Part shown: positions 26,995 to 36,421 of the stretch, in pieces
How the letters are laid out: every line of letters starts with the position of its first letter
How positions within the stretch are numbered: the first letter of the stretch is position 1
Source: Candidatus Latescibacterota bacterium
GTDB lineage: Bacteria > Latescibacterota > UBA2968 > UBA8231
Direction of reading: 5' to 3'
NCBI GenBank assembly: GCA_022819745.1
Contig: JAJEGS010000039.1
Span: 499,037-563,036, forward strand
Length of the DNA stretch: 64,000 nt
The notes under the pieces: generated by a model
What the model was told of the DNA's origin: nothing
The model's database searches: none
Seen by the model: the letters and a program-made list of their open reading frames with translations, nothing else
Program-made: the position numbers and the translations under genes

Positions 26995-27275
26995 TTTCCT
27001 CTCCTTCTCATTCGCCTCCGATATGCGGTCAGCGGTTTTCCCCTCAGTTCGTATGCAGTGATGACAAAGACATGGTCCGGCTCGGGGTCCGGCACATAGA
27101 TCACTCGGACATAGCGTCCGCCACGAGTCCGTCCGATTGCAACACGCGATCCTTCTCTTCCAGGTCTATCCTCACTAGGCGACATCAAAACATCTTCAAC
27201 CTCATGCTCTTCGATGCCATGTCCATGAATGTGCGGGGAACCTGTTTCCGGGTCAACGTAAAACCTGAGATTCAT
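26991..27275 (-). CDS. DUF4258/BrnT-like toxin candidate
   Basis: 94 residues, basic C-terminus (RRRMRRRGK). NLRFYVDPETG, HIHGHGIEEHEVEDVL, RYVRVIYVPDPEPDHVFVITAYEL form the compact RelE/BrnT-like fold with His residues near the N-terminus and the strand VFVITAYEL near the end. In this superfamily many members are RNase toxins. It precedes the acidic partner in the operon (toxin first). Confidence 0.7.
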   Translation of the reverse strand: MNLRFYVDPETGSPHIHGHGIEEHEVEDVLMSPSEDRPGREGSRVAIGRTRGGRYVRVIYVPDPEPDHVFVITAYELRGKPLTAYRRRMRRRGK

Positions 27276-27323
27276 CGTTTAGCTTGCTCCAAGCCAATTG
27301 CGAGAATGGGTTAAAGAAAGAGG

Positions 27324-29288
27324 CTATTTGATGTACACCAGCGCCTGCCGGTACAGTTGGGAGCCGACGCGCAAACGCGCCCAATAGACCCCGGAGGCCA
27401 CCAGACGCCCCCCGTCGTTGCGGCCATCCCACCCGGCTAGGTAGCGCCCCACCCCCCGGCCACTGGTCAGTTGGCGCACCAATTGGCCATCGACCCCGTA
27501 AATGGCCAAGTCATAATCCGCCTCAACCGGCAGCACGAAGGGAATTCGCGTGAAGCTGTTGAACGGATTGGGGTAATTGGCCAACAATGCGGCCTTGTCG
27601 GGGGTGGTTTGTTCCACCTCTTCCACGGCCGTGGGGACCGCGCCGGGCAAATATCGGGCCAGTGCGGCACCGCTGATGATGTGGGCTTCCCCCGCGTTTT
27701 CGCGTCGATTGTCGGGCCCGTCGCCGGCCATGCCGTTGGGAATAGCGTCCACCCGTCCGTCGCCATCCATATCGCCACTGGCCCCCCAATAGGCCGAAAA
27801 ATCAATCGGGTCGGGTGCTTGAATCCACACGACGGGTACTGTAGGATCGGCCAAGTCAATCTCGTGCGGCAAATCGGGGCCACCGGCCAGCACCGCGAAA
27901 CCGCCAGCGAAGCGCCGCCTGAGCGGCCCCTCGTCGCCAGGCACACCCACAAAGAGGTCGTCGTATCCGTCGCCGTGGATATCACCGGCAGCTAAGGCGT
28001 CGCCAGTAATGGCATCGGGGCGGGCACCGTAGATAACGGTAATGTCGGCCGGCGGCGCGGCCATATCCAGCCGCTGTCCGCGCCGCTGAGAACCGCCGTA
28101 CACCACGTACACCTCGCCAGCGTCGGTGCGGCTATTGCCCGGACCGTCGGCCCGGTACGCGCCAATGAATAGGTCTTGGATGCCGTCGCCGTCGATATCG
28201 GCCAAGACGATTTCCTCGCCTAGCCGGTCGGGCGAACCCCCGCCACCATCGGCACCGTAAATGACGGTCAGATCAGCGGGCGGATCCCCAGCTAAATCAA
28301 TGGCTGCGGGACGCTGGGGACCGCCGTACACCACGTACATTTCCCCGGCGTTTTCGCGCTGGTTTTCCGGGCCATCCCCAGCGCCGCCGGTGCGATGGTA
28401 CGCATTGCGCAAGGTGCCGAAAGCCGCCGCGCCAATGGCGATGTCGTCGTACCCGTCGCCGTCAACATCGCCAGCAACCACGGTCGAACCAGCGTGGTCT
28501 AGGGCATCGATGCCGTAGATGATACTCAAAGGATGTTCCGCAGCCGCCAGATCAATAGTAGCACCCGAATCCAACGGACCGTAGAGGACATACACCCGTC
28601 CCGCCTCAACCGCTCCTGCCGCCCCCGAGGCCCGGTCGGCCCCCACCACCGCATCCCGGTAGCCGTCGCCGTCGAAATCCCCAGCGGTCATCCACACTCC
28701 CAAGCGGTCGTCGCGTTCAGCGCCGATAACGGTAATCAATCCCTCCGGCCAAGGTAGTTGCGCCAAATCCAAGCGCCTCCCTGCGGCCCGCAACTGAGCA
28801 ATAAGTTCGGCCGAGAAAATATAGAGCTTGCCAGCGTTGGCGCGGTCGGGAGCATCGGCGTAAAAAGCACCCACCAAAAGATCGGCGCGCCCGTCGCCCA
28901 CGAGGTCGGCCACATGGGTCTTTATACCAAAAAGATCGCGCCGAGCCTCGCCATATAGAGTGACCACATCGCCGGAGTCGTCAGCCAAGTCTAGGCCACC
29001 CCCCGAGAGTATGGTGTTAAAGCAAATGGCCACTTCGCCGGCGTTGGCGCGATCATTGGCGGGGCCATCGCCGGCCATGGCCGAAATCACCAAATCATCG
29101 CGCCCGTCGCCATCGATATCACCGGCGGTAATAGGAGTGCCGAATTCAGCATCATTGATGTCGGGGTTGTACACTGTGAACTGGCCCGTCTGAGCGGTAT
29201 CGGCCAGATCCCACACGTGGACTATCTGGGCTGAGACCGGGATCGCTAGACAGCACAGGACCGACGACAGGGTGGCTACGTATTTCAT
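27324..29288 (-). CDS. FG-GAP repeat surface protein with C-terminal sorting domain
   Basis: 654 residues from the ATG at 29288 with GGAGA 6 bases upstream; the longer frame to 29498 only adds untranslated leader. Signal peptide MKYVATLSSVLCCLAIPVSA. Seven or so FG-GAP/integrin-alpha-like blades with calcium loops DIDGDGRDDL, DFDGDGYRDA, DVDGDGYDDI, DIDGDGIQDL, DIHGDGYDDL and DMDGDGRVDA, many with GDGP-N-R-NAGE between. The last ~80 residues are a FlgD/type IX-like domain (NYPNPFNSFTRIPF). Likely a calcium-binding cell-surface or secreted propeller. Confidence 0.9.
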   Translation of the reverse strand: MKYVATLSSVLCCLAIPVSAQIVHVWDLADTAQTGQFTVYNPDINDAEFGTPITAGDIDGDGRDDLVISAMAGDGPANDRANAGEVAICFNTILSGGGLDLADDSGDVVTLYGEARRDLFGIKTHVADLVGDGRADLLVGAFYADAPDRANAGKLYIFSAELIAQLRAAGRRLDLAQLPWPEGLITVIGAERDDRLGVWMTAGDFDGDGYRDAVVGADRASGAAGAVEAGRVYVLYGPLDSGATIDLAAAEHPLSIIYGIDALDHAGSTVVAGDVDGDGYDDIAIGAAAFGTLRNAYHRTGGAGDGPENQRENAGEMYVVYGGPQRPAAIDLAGDPPADLTVIYGADGGGGSPDRLGEEIVLADIDGDGIQDLFIGAYRADGPGNSRTDAGEVYVVYGGSQRRGQRLDMAAPPADITVIYGARPDAITGDALAAGDIHGDGYDDLFVGVPGDEGPLRRRFAGGFAVLAGGPDLPHEIDLADPTVPVVWIQAPDPIDFSAYWGASGDMDGDGRVDAIPNGMAGDGPDNRRENAGEAHIISGAALARYLPGAVPTAVEEVEQTTPDKAALLANYPNPFNSFTRIPFVLPVEADYDLAIYGVDGQLVRQLTSGRGVGRYLAGWDGRNDGGRLVASGVYWARLRVGSQLYRQALVYIK

Positions 29289-29346
29289 GGAGATTCTCCG
29301 CGAAAAACTTGGCGAATTACTGCATCTGCCAAAGTCAAAAGTTGAA

Positions 29347-29727
29347 TTACCAAATAGCCTGTGAATAAAATGCGCGGATAGCGGAATCCGAAGTGACGAG
29401 CGGGCAGGCATGCAGACTGGCCAGAGCGACAATGGTGCGGTCAGCAGGGTCGCGATGATCCCAGTCGAGTTCGAGATTTTTGATCCAAGTCTGGACATCT
29501 ACCGGGAGAATATCGAGGCGATCAATTTGCTCCAGTTTATCGGTGAATTCCTGGATGGAAATCGGTATGGAGAGCTGTTCTTTTTTTACTTTAATGCCAA
29601 TTTCCCAGATAGAGATCGAACTAAGAGCAATGCGGTCGGCGTCCGAGATCGCTTGTGCTGCGGTTCGAGATAGCCTGTCTCGATTTAGCGTCCAGAATAC
29701 GAGGGCTGAAGTATCCAAGACGATCAC
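29347..29727 (-). CDS. vapC: PIN-domain ribonuclease toxin VapC
   Basis: About 126 residues from the GTG at 29727, which overlaps the antitoxin stop as GTGA and has GGGGAG 7 bases upstream; an ATG at 29742 is the alternative. Acidic PIN residues: D5 (VLDTSALV), E in SIWEIGIK, D in DPADRTIVA and D in LVTSDSAI. Predicted Mg-dependent RNase that is inhibited by the product of the gene before it. Confidence 0.88.
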   Translation of the reverse strand: MIVLDTSALVFWTLNRDRLSRTAAQAISDADRIALSSISIWEIGIKVKKEQLSIPISIQEFTDKLEQIDRLDILPVDVQTWIKNLELDWDHRDPADRTIVALASLHACPLVTSDSAIRAFYSQAIW

Positions 29728-29957
29728 GCCAGCGCTCCCCATTCGTCAGTGGTCGGCGTATTGATGTCTGCGCGATAGACGACTTTGCCCTGAATCGCTC
29801 CGAACACCTCTTCCACGGTCTTTTTTTGCCCAATCGGCTGAATGCGCAAAACAGGGCGATTGTGATCTGTGACGATCCATTCTTCGCCGGTTTCTTCAAT
29901 ATCGCGAAAGATGCGAAGCATATTGGCTTTCAATTTACTTTTCGAAATAGAAGGCAT
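29724..29957 (-). CDS. Phd/YefM-type antitoxin
   Basis: 77 residues from the ATG at 29957 with a near-perfect AAGGAGGA ribosome site; a longer frame to 30017 would read through the operator. MPSISKSKLKANMLRIFRDI and ETGEEWIVTDHNRPVLRIQP are typical of the Phd/YefM fold (the DNA-binding N-terminal part), followed by a toxin-binding tail. Overlaps vapC by 4 bases. Confidence 0.85.
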   Translation of the reverse strand: MPSISKSKLKANMLRIFRDIEETGEEWIVTDHNRPVLRIQPIGQKKTVEEVFGAIQGKVVYRADINTPTTDEWGALA

Positions 29958-29972
29958 TTTTCCTCCTTGATA

Positions 29973-30006
29973 TAATATGACCACAGTTATGACTATGGTC
30001 ATATTA
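29973..30006 (-). promoter_or_regulatory. Operator palindrome of the antitoxin-vapC operon
   Basis: Perfect 11-bp arms TAATATGACCA and TGGTCATATTA, 12 bases apart, with further symmetric AGT...ACT inside. It sits 16 bases before the antitoxin start and contains TATTAT-like promoter elements on the minus strand. This is the expected place for autorepression by the toxin-antitoxin complex. Confidence 0.75.
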
Positions 30007-30081
30007 CGCAAAAACATTTTGCTGTCAAGGGATTACTTGTATTGCGAGACGCGATCCCACGATTCGCAGCAAAGATATGGT

Positions 30082-33000
30082 CTAGCGCAACAACACCATC
30101 CGCCGTACCAAGTCTCCACCCGGCGTCGCCAAACGCGCGATATAGACTCCACTCGCCAAATCGGCTCTATCAAACCGCACCGCGTGGCTTCCGGCGTCCA
30201 ACACCTCGTTGACCACGACGTCCACCCGCTGCCCTAAGATATCAAAAACCTCCAACCGCACGGCCATGCGCCCAGAAAGCACAAAGCGAATCTGGACCGT
30301 CGGGTTAAAGGGATTCGGATAGGGCGGATACAGGACAGCCTGACCGGGCAACGGGCCTTGTGAACTCGACTCGGCACCCACTGCGGTAGCTGGGGGACGA
30401 GACACCCCCGGGCCTTGAAAATCAATCCAATTGATATTGAACAATCCATCGTCACCCGGATTGCGTATAAAGACGAAAAACAACTCGTGGGTGCCACCCA
30501 GGTCTGCAATAGGTGCCGTCAAGTCGGTATAAACCTGCCAGTCCCCCGTACTCCCCACGCGCACCGCGCTAATCGGCGGCCCCTTCAGCGAATCAACGCG
30601 CACTTCGATACGTCCCCCCAACCCAGCCGAAGCCACCCGATAATTCAGCGACTCAATGCCCTCCAGATTCATGGGCGCAAAGGAAATCCAATCGCCGTGG
30701 GCAATAAAGCCGATATTCTGCCCGCCGCCGGCCTCGTCTCCAGTCGTTTCTAACAATACTCCACTCTGGCGCGTATAGTGCTCGGCTTGCTTGCGCTTGG
30801 GTTGCAGAATGTGACCCGCTCTACCAGTCAAAGAAGCCACCGACTCCGTGCCCAAGTCTGTATAGCGCGCCTCGACCGTATAAAACAAATCGTCGCCATC
30901 GCCGCCGTGCCCTGTCTCGGTCTGGAAACTACCGCTGCAAGCGCCGTATTCCTCAAGGGGATGACTGTGCTCGTCGTGGCCGATAAACGCTTGCAATACC
31001 ACCCGAGCGCAGTCGGCGGTTCCGTCCTCCTCGTCAAAGGCCCGAACTTCAAAATCGACGACTTCTCCCCAGCTAAAAAACCCGCCATCCGGGGGCCGCA
31101 CGATCTCCACTTGGGGGACTGTATTGCCCACCGATATAGGCACTTGCGCCACGCCTTGGTTCCCCTCGGCGTCGGAGACCGTTAGCTGAGCAACATAGTC
31201 GCCGCTTGCCTCGTAGGTGAAGACCACCTCTGACCCCGTCGCGTCAATCTCGCCATCGCCAGTAAAATCCCACGCAAAGTCCAGCACCGACCCCGGATCG
31301 GGATCAAAGGAATTGTGGCCCGAGAAATGCACTTCCAACGGCGCAGCCCCATTGGTCGGCGCAGCCTCAATGCGCGGTACCGGTGCCCGCGTACCCCGCA
31401 CGTAGTCAATCCGCACCACCCGGGCGTCGTCGTTGTCGCCCCAGAAACCGCTACCCCACTCCAACACGTACAGCGAGCCGTCGGGGCCAAACTCCATGGA
31501 GATGGGTCGGATGAATTCCATGCTGTCCAAAAAGGGATTGATCTTGAGGATGTGCCCGTCCTCGTCCAACTTGACCTCTTTAATCCAATTGCTCGCCCAC
31601 TCGTACATAAAGAGCGTGCCGTCGTAGTACGCCGGTAGCTTCTTGCTACCCGCCGCGGCATCGTAGTAGTACACCGGGCCAGCCAGCGCCGTGCGACCGC
31701 TGTCGGCAGTGATTTCGGGAAACGCAGACGAAGTGCCATACGGATACCAGACCCACGCCGCCTGCGCCGGAGGCAGCGATTGCAATCCCGTGTTGTTGGG
31801 CGACAGGTTCCTCAGTACCCCGCAATCAAAGGGCATACCGGATCTTTCAGTGGCAAAATCGTAAGCCACGTAGGGCTGGTTGTCGCCAATGCAGTAGGGC
31901 CAGCCAAAATTGCCCGCCGCTCGCGCCTGATTCCACTCGTCCAGACCGATCGGCCCCCGCTGCGGATCGGCTTGGCGGGCGTCGGGCCCCACATCGCCCC
32001 AGTAGAGCCAGCCGCTTTTTCGGTCGATCGACAGCCGGAAGGGATTGCGCACGCCCATGATGTAAATCTCGGGGCGGCCCTCTTCGGCCTCGGCGAACAA
32101 ATTCCCCGGGGGAATGCTGTAGCTACCATCGTCTTGAGGTTTGATGCGCAGGATTTTGCCGCGTAGATCAGCCGTGTTGGCCGCCGTGCGCTGGGCGTCC
32201 CAATCGCTCCGGTCTGGCCGCTCGTCCAACGGACTGAACCCGTCCGAATCAAAGGGATTGGTATTATCGCCGACGCCGATATACAGATTCCCGTCCGGTC
32301 CAAACGCCAGCGCCCCTCCCGAGTGGCAGCACGCGCGCCGCTGAGTGGGAATTTCCAGCAATACGACTTCGGAATCCAAAACCAGTTCATCGCTCGCTAA
32401 TTCAAAACGGGATACATGCTGCTTGGCCTCTTCGCCGTGTGGCGAGTAAAACAAGTAGAGCCAATTATTGCGAACGAAATCTGGATCTAGGGCAATGCCC
32501 AACAAGCCGTCCTCAAAGTCGGTCGAAACCGCTAACTGTCCGGCCAAGCGGGTCAATCCGAGGTCCGGTCGATAAACCTTCAGCTCCCCTTTGCGCTCGA
32601 TGAAGAACACGCGCCCGTCGGGAGCCACGGCCAAATCAACGGGATTTTCAGCCTCGCTGTCGAGGACGACCTTTGCAAAATTGGTATCCATCGTAACCCC
32701 GCAATCGGCCGCAGTCACTCCTGTGGCGTACTCGATCCCGCCGAGGATATGCTGCATGAACAGAGGCTCGCCGTAGCTTTCGCGAGTGTGGCCACCGCCG
32801 GTGTACCAAGAGCGACCGCCGTCGTAGTCGTGACACCAAGCAATGGGGTGGTCAAAGCCGTGGTTGCCGCCGTTGTAGCTGCCCTCGTCCAAGGTGGCCA
32901 AGATGTGGACTCGCCCACGGGGATTGCGGCGGTAATTGTACCACTCATCGCGCCGCTCCCAGCGCGCGGACAAGTGTTCCGTGGCCGGATGAACCCGGTC

Positions 33001-33444
33001 AGCCACTTGGATCTGGCCCTGTTGAATGGCCGGATGGCTGTCGAAATAAGCCCCCACCAAATCGCCGTACCAAGCCCAGTCATACTCGGTATCAGCCGCA
33101 GAGTGGATACCCACAAAACCACCGCCGCCGCGAATGTAGCGCTCGAAAGCCCGCTCTTGGTCCGCGGCCAGTACATCGCCGGTCGTATTGAGAAAAATCA
33201 CCGCCCGATACGGTGCCAATCCCTCGTCGGTAAAACGCCCCGCATCCTCAGTGGCTTCGACGGCAAAACCGTTTTCTCGTCCCAAGGTCTGGACGGCGGC
33301 AATGCCGTCGGGAATGGAATCGTGGCGGAAACCAGCGGTTTTAGTAAAAACCAAGACGGCTACATGCTGGTCGTCAAAAGGTTCCGCAAGGACTTGGGGA
33401 AGTCCTACAAACAACAGCGCAAAAATCCAACGCGTAGTTTTCAA
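30082..33444 (-). CDS. ThuA - glucose/sorbosone dehydrogenase - PKD - CBM6 - sorting-domain fusion
   Basis: 1120 residues, TTG start overlapping the previous stop as TTGA. Signal peptide 1-20. ThuA-like domain about 27-245 (VLVFTKTAGFRHDSI, GGGGFVGIHSAADTEYDW, NHGFDHPIAWCHDYDGGRSW). PQQ-type glucose/sorbosone dehydrogenase propeller about 250-660 (GLLGIALDPDF, GGALAFGPDGNLYIGVGDN, GRPEIYIMGVRNPFRL, GNFGWPYC). PKD about 665-770 (DFAWDFTGDG), CBM6 about 895-1020 (KQAEHYTRQSG, GDWISF, NINWIDFQG) and a sorting domain at the end (YPPYPNPFNPTVQ). Probably a secreted, carbohydrate-targeted oxidoreductase/hydrolase. Last gene of an operon with DUF6785 and Gfo. Confidence 0.92.
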   Translation of the reverse strand: MKTTRWIFALLFVGLPQVLAEPFDDQHVAVLVFTKTAGFRHDSIPDGIAAVQTLGRENGFAVEATEDAGRFTDEGLAPYRAVIFLNTTGDVLAADQERAFERYIRGGGGFVGIHSAADTEYDWAWYGDLVGAYFDSHPAIQQGQIQVADRVHPATEHLSARWERRDEWYNYRRNPRGRVHILATLDEGSYNGGNHGFDHPIAWCHDYDGGRSWYTGGGHTRESYGEPLFMQHILGGIEYATGVTAADCGVTMDTNFAKVVLDSEAENPVDLAVAPDGRVFFIERKGELKVYRPDLGLTRLAGQLAVSTDFEDGLLGIALDPDFVRNNWLYLFYSPHGEEAKQHVSRFELASDELVLDSEVVLLEIPTQRRACCHSGGALAFGPDGNLYIGVGDNTNPFDSDGFSPLDERPDRSDWDAQRTAANTADLRGKILRIKPQDDGSYSIPPGNLFAEAEEGRPEIYIMGVRNPFRLSIDRKSGWLYWGDVGPDARQADPQRGPIGLDEWNQARAAGNFGWPYCIGDNQPYVAYDFATERSGMPFDCGVLRNLSPNNTGLQSLPPAQAAWVWYPYGTSSAFPEITADSGRTALAGPVYYYDAAAGSKKLPAYYDGTLFMYEWASNWIKEVKLDEDGHILKINPFLDSMEFIRPISMEFGPDGSLYVLEWGSGFWGDNDDARVVRIDYVRGTRAPVPRIEAAPTNGAAPLEVHFSGHNSFDPDPGSVLDFAWDFTGDGEIDATGSEVVFTYEASGDYVAQLTVSDAEGNQGVAQVPISVGNTVPQVEIVRPPDGGFFSWGEVVDFEVRAFDEEDGTADCARVVLQAFIGHDEHSHPLEEYGACSGSFQTETGHGGDGDDLFYTVEARYTDLGTESVASLTGRAGHILQPKRKQAEHYTRQSGVLLETTGDEAGGGQNIGFIAHGDWISFAPMNLEGIESLNYRVASAGLGGRIEVRVDSLKGPPISAVRVGSTGDWQVYTDLTAPIADLGGTHELFFVFIRNPGDDGLFNINWIDFQGPGVSRPPATAVGAESSSQGPLPGQAVLYPPYPNPFNPTVQIRFVLSGRMAVRLEVFDILGQRVDVVVNEVLDAGSHAVRFDRADLASGVYIARLATPGGDLVRRMVLLR

Positions 33445-35417
33445 AACATCCGAATCCTATTCCCAGTCATGCCCGTAAACCCATCTACTACCATCCAGAA
33501 TCCCCCGGCGACGAACTGCCCCAACACCATGCCGAGAAAAAACCACCGCGTCGCCTTGTACCCATTCGGCCCAGTGTACTTCAACACGAGTGCCTTGACC
33601 AGCCATGCGAGAAAAATGCTGAACCAAACGCTGTTGAGAATCCAAGTGCCGCTAGCCAAATAGCCCAGCGGATGGAAGGGCCACCATAAAAGGTGGTGCC
33701 GCGCCCAGATCAACAGCGCCATAATCGCCGCGCCGACGCCGTTCCACAGCCAGCCATCCCAATTGGGGCCAGTCGGATTGAGCGCAAAGTTTTGCGCCAC
33801 GCGAAACGGCTCCTTGGCAAACCACGCCCACGAGCCGTGATAGTTGTTCGCGCCGTAGTGGTAACTCAGCACGAGAATCGTACAAACCCCGCCCACGAGG
33901 CCAATGGCCATGGCCATCCCGATCATCGCGAGGATGCGGCGCTTGTAGCGGCTCAGACCGTGCAACATGCGAATGCCGTTGGCGCAGGGGGCCATCATAA
34001 ACACCAGCAGATCGCCGGCCCAAGCGAGCGTCATGCCCGTGGCCAGCACCCCGGCCACTCCAAGGGACGAGGAGCCGACGCTGGAGATGAGAAAGCCGCA
34101 ACCCGACATGCCCTGGACGGCCGCGGCCAAACCGGCTTCGACGATCATCCGTGTCAGGGCCAAAAAAATGACAAACGCCCCGAACAGATAGACGAAGACC
34201 GCCCACAGCGGCAGGCCAGAACGCCATAGCCACAGCGACATAACCGCGAGGCCCAGCGCAACCCCGAGGGTCGCCGTGCGGTACGACATCAGTTCCTCGC
34301 CATCGGACCGCCCCTCCCGCCGCCACAGGTGCTGCACAACGCGCCATATATGGACGCGCGCCGTCCACAGTCCCAAAATCACCATGACGATCATCGCGCC
34401 CATGGTCTGATGGCTCAGCAGGCCCATAGTCGGCCCCTCAAAGGTGTGGCTGAAAATGTCTAGATTCTCGGTGCTCAAGATGCCGATGCGGGTGAAGAGC
34501 ACCTCCTCGGCTTTGACCAACAAGTAGAAGAACCACAAGCTGAAGGTGATGTTGGCGTTGACCAGATAGGCCAGTCCCATCCACATGCAGTCGAAGCGCA
34601 AGTAAAACCGCACCGCGTCATGGGCCAGCGGTATCGAATAAGCAAAGTTGAGGCGGCCGATGAACTCGTAGTAGTGGCTCAAGGCATTAACCCCGTGCAG
34701 AACAAACGGCACGGCCAGCCCCAGCCACATCGCGGGATTCTTCAGGAAGGGTTTGACTCGCGAGGGCGTCGCCGCGTCCTCGACCATGCCCAGCGGCACC
34801 TGCGTTAGCGGATAGAGCAGCCGCTCGTGGTCCATCCACTGCCGCCGCAAGATGACCATCGAACATACTACTACCACGTAGAACGCAGCCATAAACAACA
34901 GCCACCACAAAAGTGGCTCCAGCCAAACGCCCCAAGGGATCGCCGCACCTTCCGGCAGGCCCTCGTAAAAACCTTGAATGGCTTGGGCATCGTAGGGAAT
35001 AAGCCAAGTGGGGACGTGCGGGAGGAGCAGTTCCTCCCAGTTGTTTTCCGGGCTGGCGAAGTAGAAGATGCCGGTCAGAATCGGCACCGCAATGCTGATA
35101 AATCCCCGTGCAGCAATGGCGGTGGTAATCATCATCATCACCGCAATGCTCAACAGCTCGGCGCGGCTAAAAAGCCAGTCCCGCCGCACAAGGCCGAGCA
35201 GCGGCTGCACGAGGGCCACGAGCAAAAAGAGCAGGAAAAAAGCGGCTGGCGTCGAGGAATTCAGCCCGAGTTGCGTGCCGTTGAGGACAAATTCCCCGTA
35301 CGGCAGACCCACGGCAATCGCGCCGCACAGCACGGCCCCCACGAGCATGGCGCGCACGCTGATTCCGGCGCGGTCCGCGGATTTCCTCGAATCGTCCATA
35401 GCGCGTGGTTCGCTCAA
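33441..35417 (-). CDS. DUF6785-type polytopic membrane protein
   Basis: 658 residues from a TTG that overlaps the Gfo stop as TTGA; ATG at 35399 is an alternative. About 14 transmembrane segments. Paralogue of the protein at 20215-22173, with the same blocks (STPAAFFLLFLLVALVQPL, IFYFASPENNWEELLLPHVP, RRQWMDHERLLYPLTQVPLG, QTMGAMIVMVILGLWTAR, HHLLWWPFHPLG). Transport of a sugar-derived or similar solute is inferred from its neighbours only. Confidence 0.82.
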   Translation of the reverse strand: MSEPRAMDDSRKSADRAGISVRAMLVGAVLCGAIAVGLPYGEFVLNGTQLGLNSSTPAAFFLLFLLVALVQPLLGLVRRDWLFSRAELLSIAVMMMITTAIAARGFISIAVPILTGIFYFASPENNWEELLLPHVPTWLIPYDAQAIQGFYEGLPEGAAIPWGVWLEPLLWWLLFMAAFYVVVVCSMVILRRQWMDHERLLYPLTQVPLGMVEDAATPSRVKPFLKNPAMWLGLAVPFVLHGVNALSHYYEFIGRLNFAYSIPLAHDAVRFYLRFDCMWMGLAYLVNANITFSLWFFYLLVKAEEVLFTRIGILSTENLDIFSHTFEGPTMGLLSHQTMGAMIVMVILGLWTARVHIWRVVQHLWRREGRSDGEELMSYRTATLGVALGLAVMSLWLWRSGLPLWAVFVYLFGAFVIFLALTRMIVEAGLAAAVQGMSGCGFLISSVGSSSLGVAGVLATGMTLAWAGDLLVFMMAPCANGIRMLHGLSRYKRRILAMIGMAMAIGLVGGVCTILVLSYHYGANNYHGSWAWFAKEPFRVAQNFALNPTGPNWDGWLWNGVGAAIMALLIWARHHLLWWPFHPLGYLASGTWILNSVWFSIFLAWLVKALVLKYTGPNGYKATRWFFLGMVLGQFVAGGFWMVVDGFTGMTGNRIRMF

Positions 35418-36382
35418 CTTAGCGCGACCCGCCGCCCCTCTGCCGCAGCCACCTCAGCACCCAAGCCGATGCGGATGGCTTCAAGGGCCACATCCAAGTC
35501 GGCGCGCCAACCGTCCCCACCGCGCACTTCCTTTAGAAACAAGCTCTCCAGCGAGTGCTCGTCGTCTCCAGGCGGAGGCAGCAATTCCGCACCAGCCGCT
35601 GTCGAGCGGCACCAACCGCCAGCTTCGTACGCCAGCGTCCCCCCTTCCAGCACCAAGTGCTCGTACTGCTCGGCGCGGTTGATGGCAATGCCCCCGGCCC
35701 AAGTCCACTGCGCCGTACCACCCCCTGCAAATCCCACCACCACGCGGTTGACAAAGCGATCGTACGCGCCGTCGGCATTCAGGCCGTCGTAGTGAGCATA
35801 GCCCTCAACCCAAGCGGCCGGGCCGAACAAATCGATCAGCGGATAGACGTGATAGACAAAAAACAAGCTAGGCGGCCCGGAAACGCGCAGGTTGAACAAC
35901 ACCTCGGGACGCGCTCCTCGTCCTGGGGTCAGGCGCGTAAACAAGGCGACCAATAAGCAGCCGAGGAAAGCCACCGCCTTTTTGAGCTGCCGATGCTCAG
36001 CCGATACCACTTCGGGATGAGCTACCCGCAGCACTTTGCCGGTCGCCCGCGCCAAGTCCACCAAGGCTTCTCCTTCGTCGAGGTGGCGTGCCAAGGGGTA
36101 TTCCAAGAATACGTGTTTGCCCGCTTTTAGGGCGGCTGCGGCAATGGGGGCGTGGCTGTCGTTGTTGGTGCAAATCGCCACCGCGTCTATATCGATTCGT
36201 TCGATCAGCGCCTGCCAATGGCTCAACAACTCCACCTCGTGCCGCTGGGCTAGTTCGACCCCGGTGCGCTCGTTACGGGCCGCTAGTGCCGTTAGCTGAC
36301 AGCCCTCCATGGTCGCAAAAGCAGCGGCCCGGCGTTGGGCCATACCACCCGACCCGACCAAACCCAAGCGAATAGCTTTCAT
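35414..36382 (-). CDS. Gfo/Idh/MocA family oxidoreductase, EYP variant
   Basis: 322 residues. Rossmann motif GLVGSGGMA at 7-15. The usual EKP is EYP at 94-96 (FLEYPLARH), so the signature Lys is replaced by Tyr. The C-terminal domain has YHVYPLIDLFGPA. First gene of the coupled operon Gfo, DUF6785, ThuA fusion. Confidence 0.85.
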   Translation of the reverse strand: MKAIRLGLVGSGGMAQRRAAAFATMEGCQLTALAARNERTGVELAQRHEVELLSHWQALIERIDIDAVAICTNNDSHAPIAAAALKAGKHVFLEYPLARHLDEGEALVDLARATGKVLRVAHPEVVSAEHRQLKKAVAFLGCLLVALFTRLTPGRGARPEVLFNLRVSGPPSLFFVYHVYPLIDLFGPAAWVEGYAHYDGLNADGAYDRFVNRVVVGFAGGGTAQWTWAGGIAINRAEQYEHLVLEGGTLAYEAGGWCRSTAAGAELLPPPGDDEHSLESLFLKEVRGGDGWRADLDVALEAIRIGLGAEVAAAEGRRVALS

Positions 36383-36421
36383 CTGCCAAATTTCCTCGTC
36401 AAATTTTCGAATTCTGACTGT

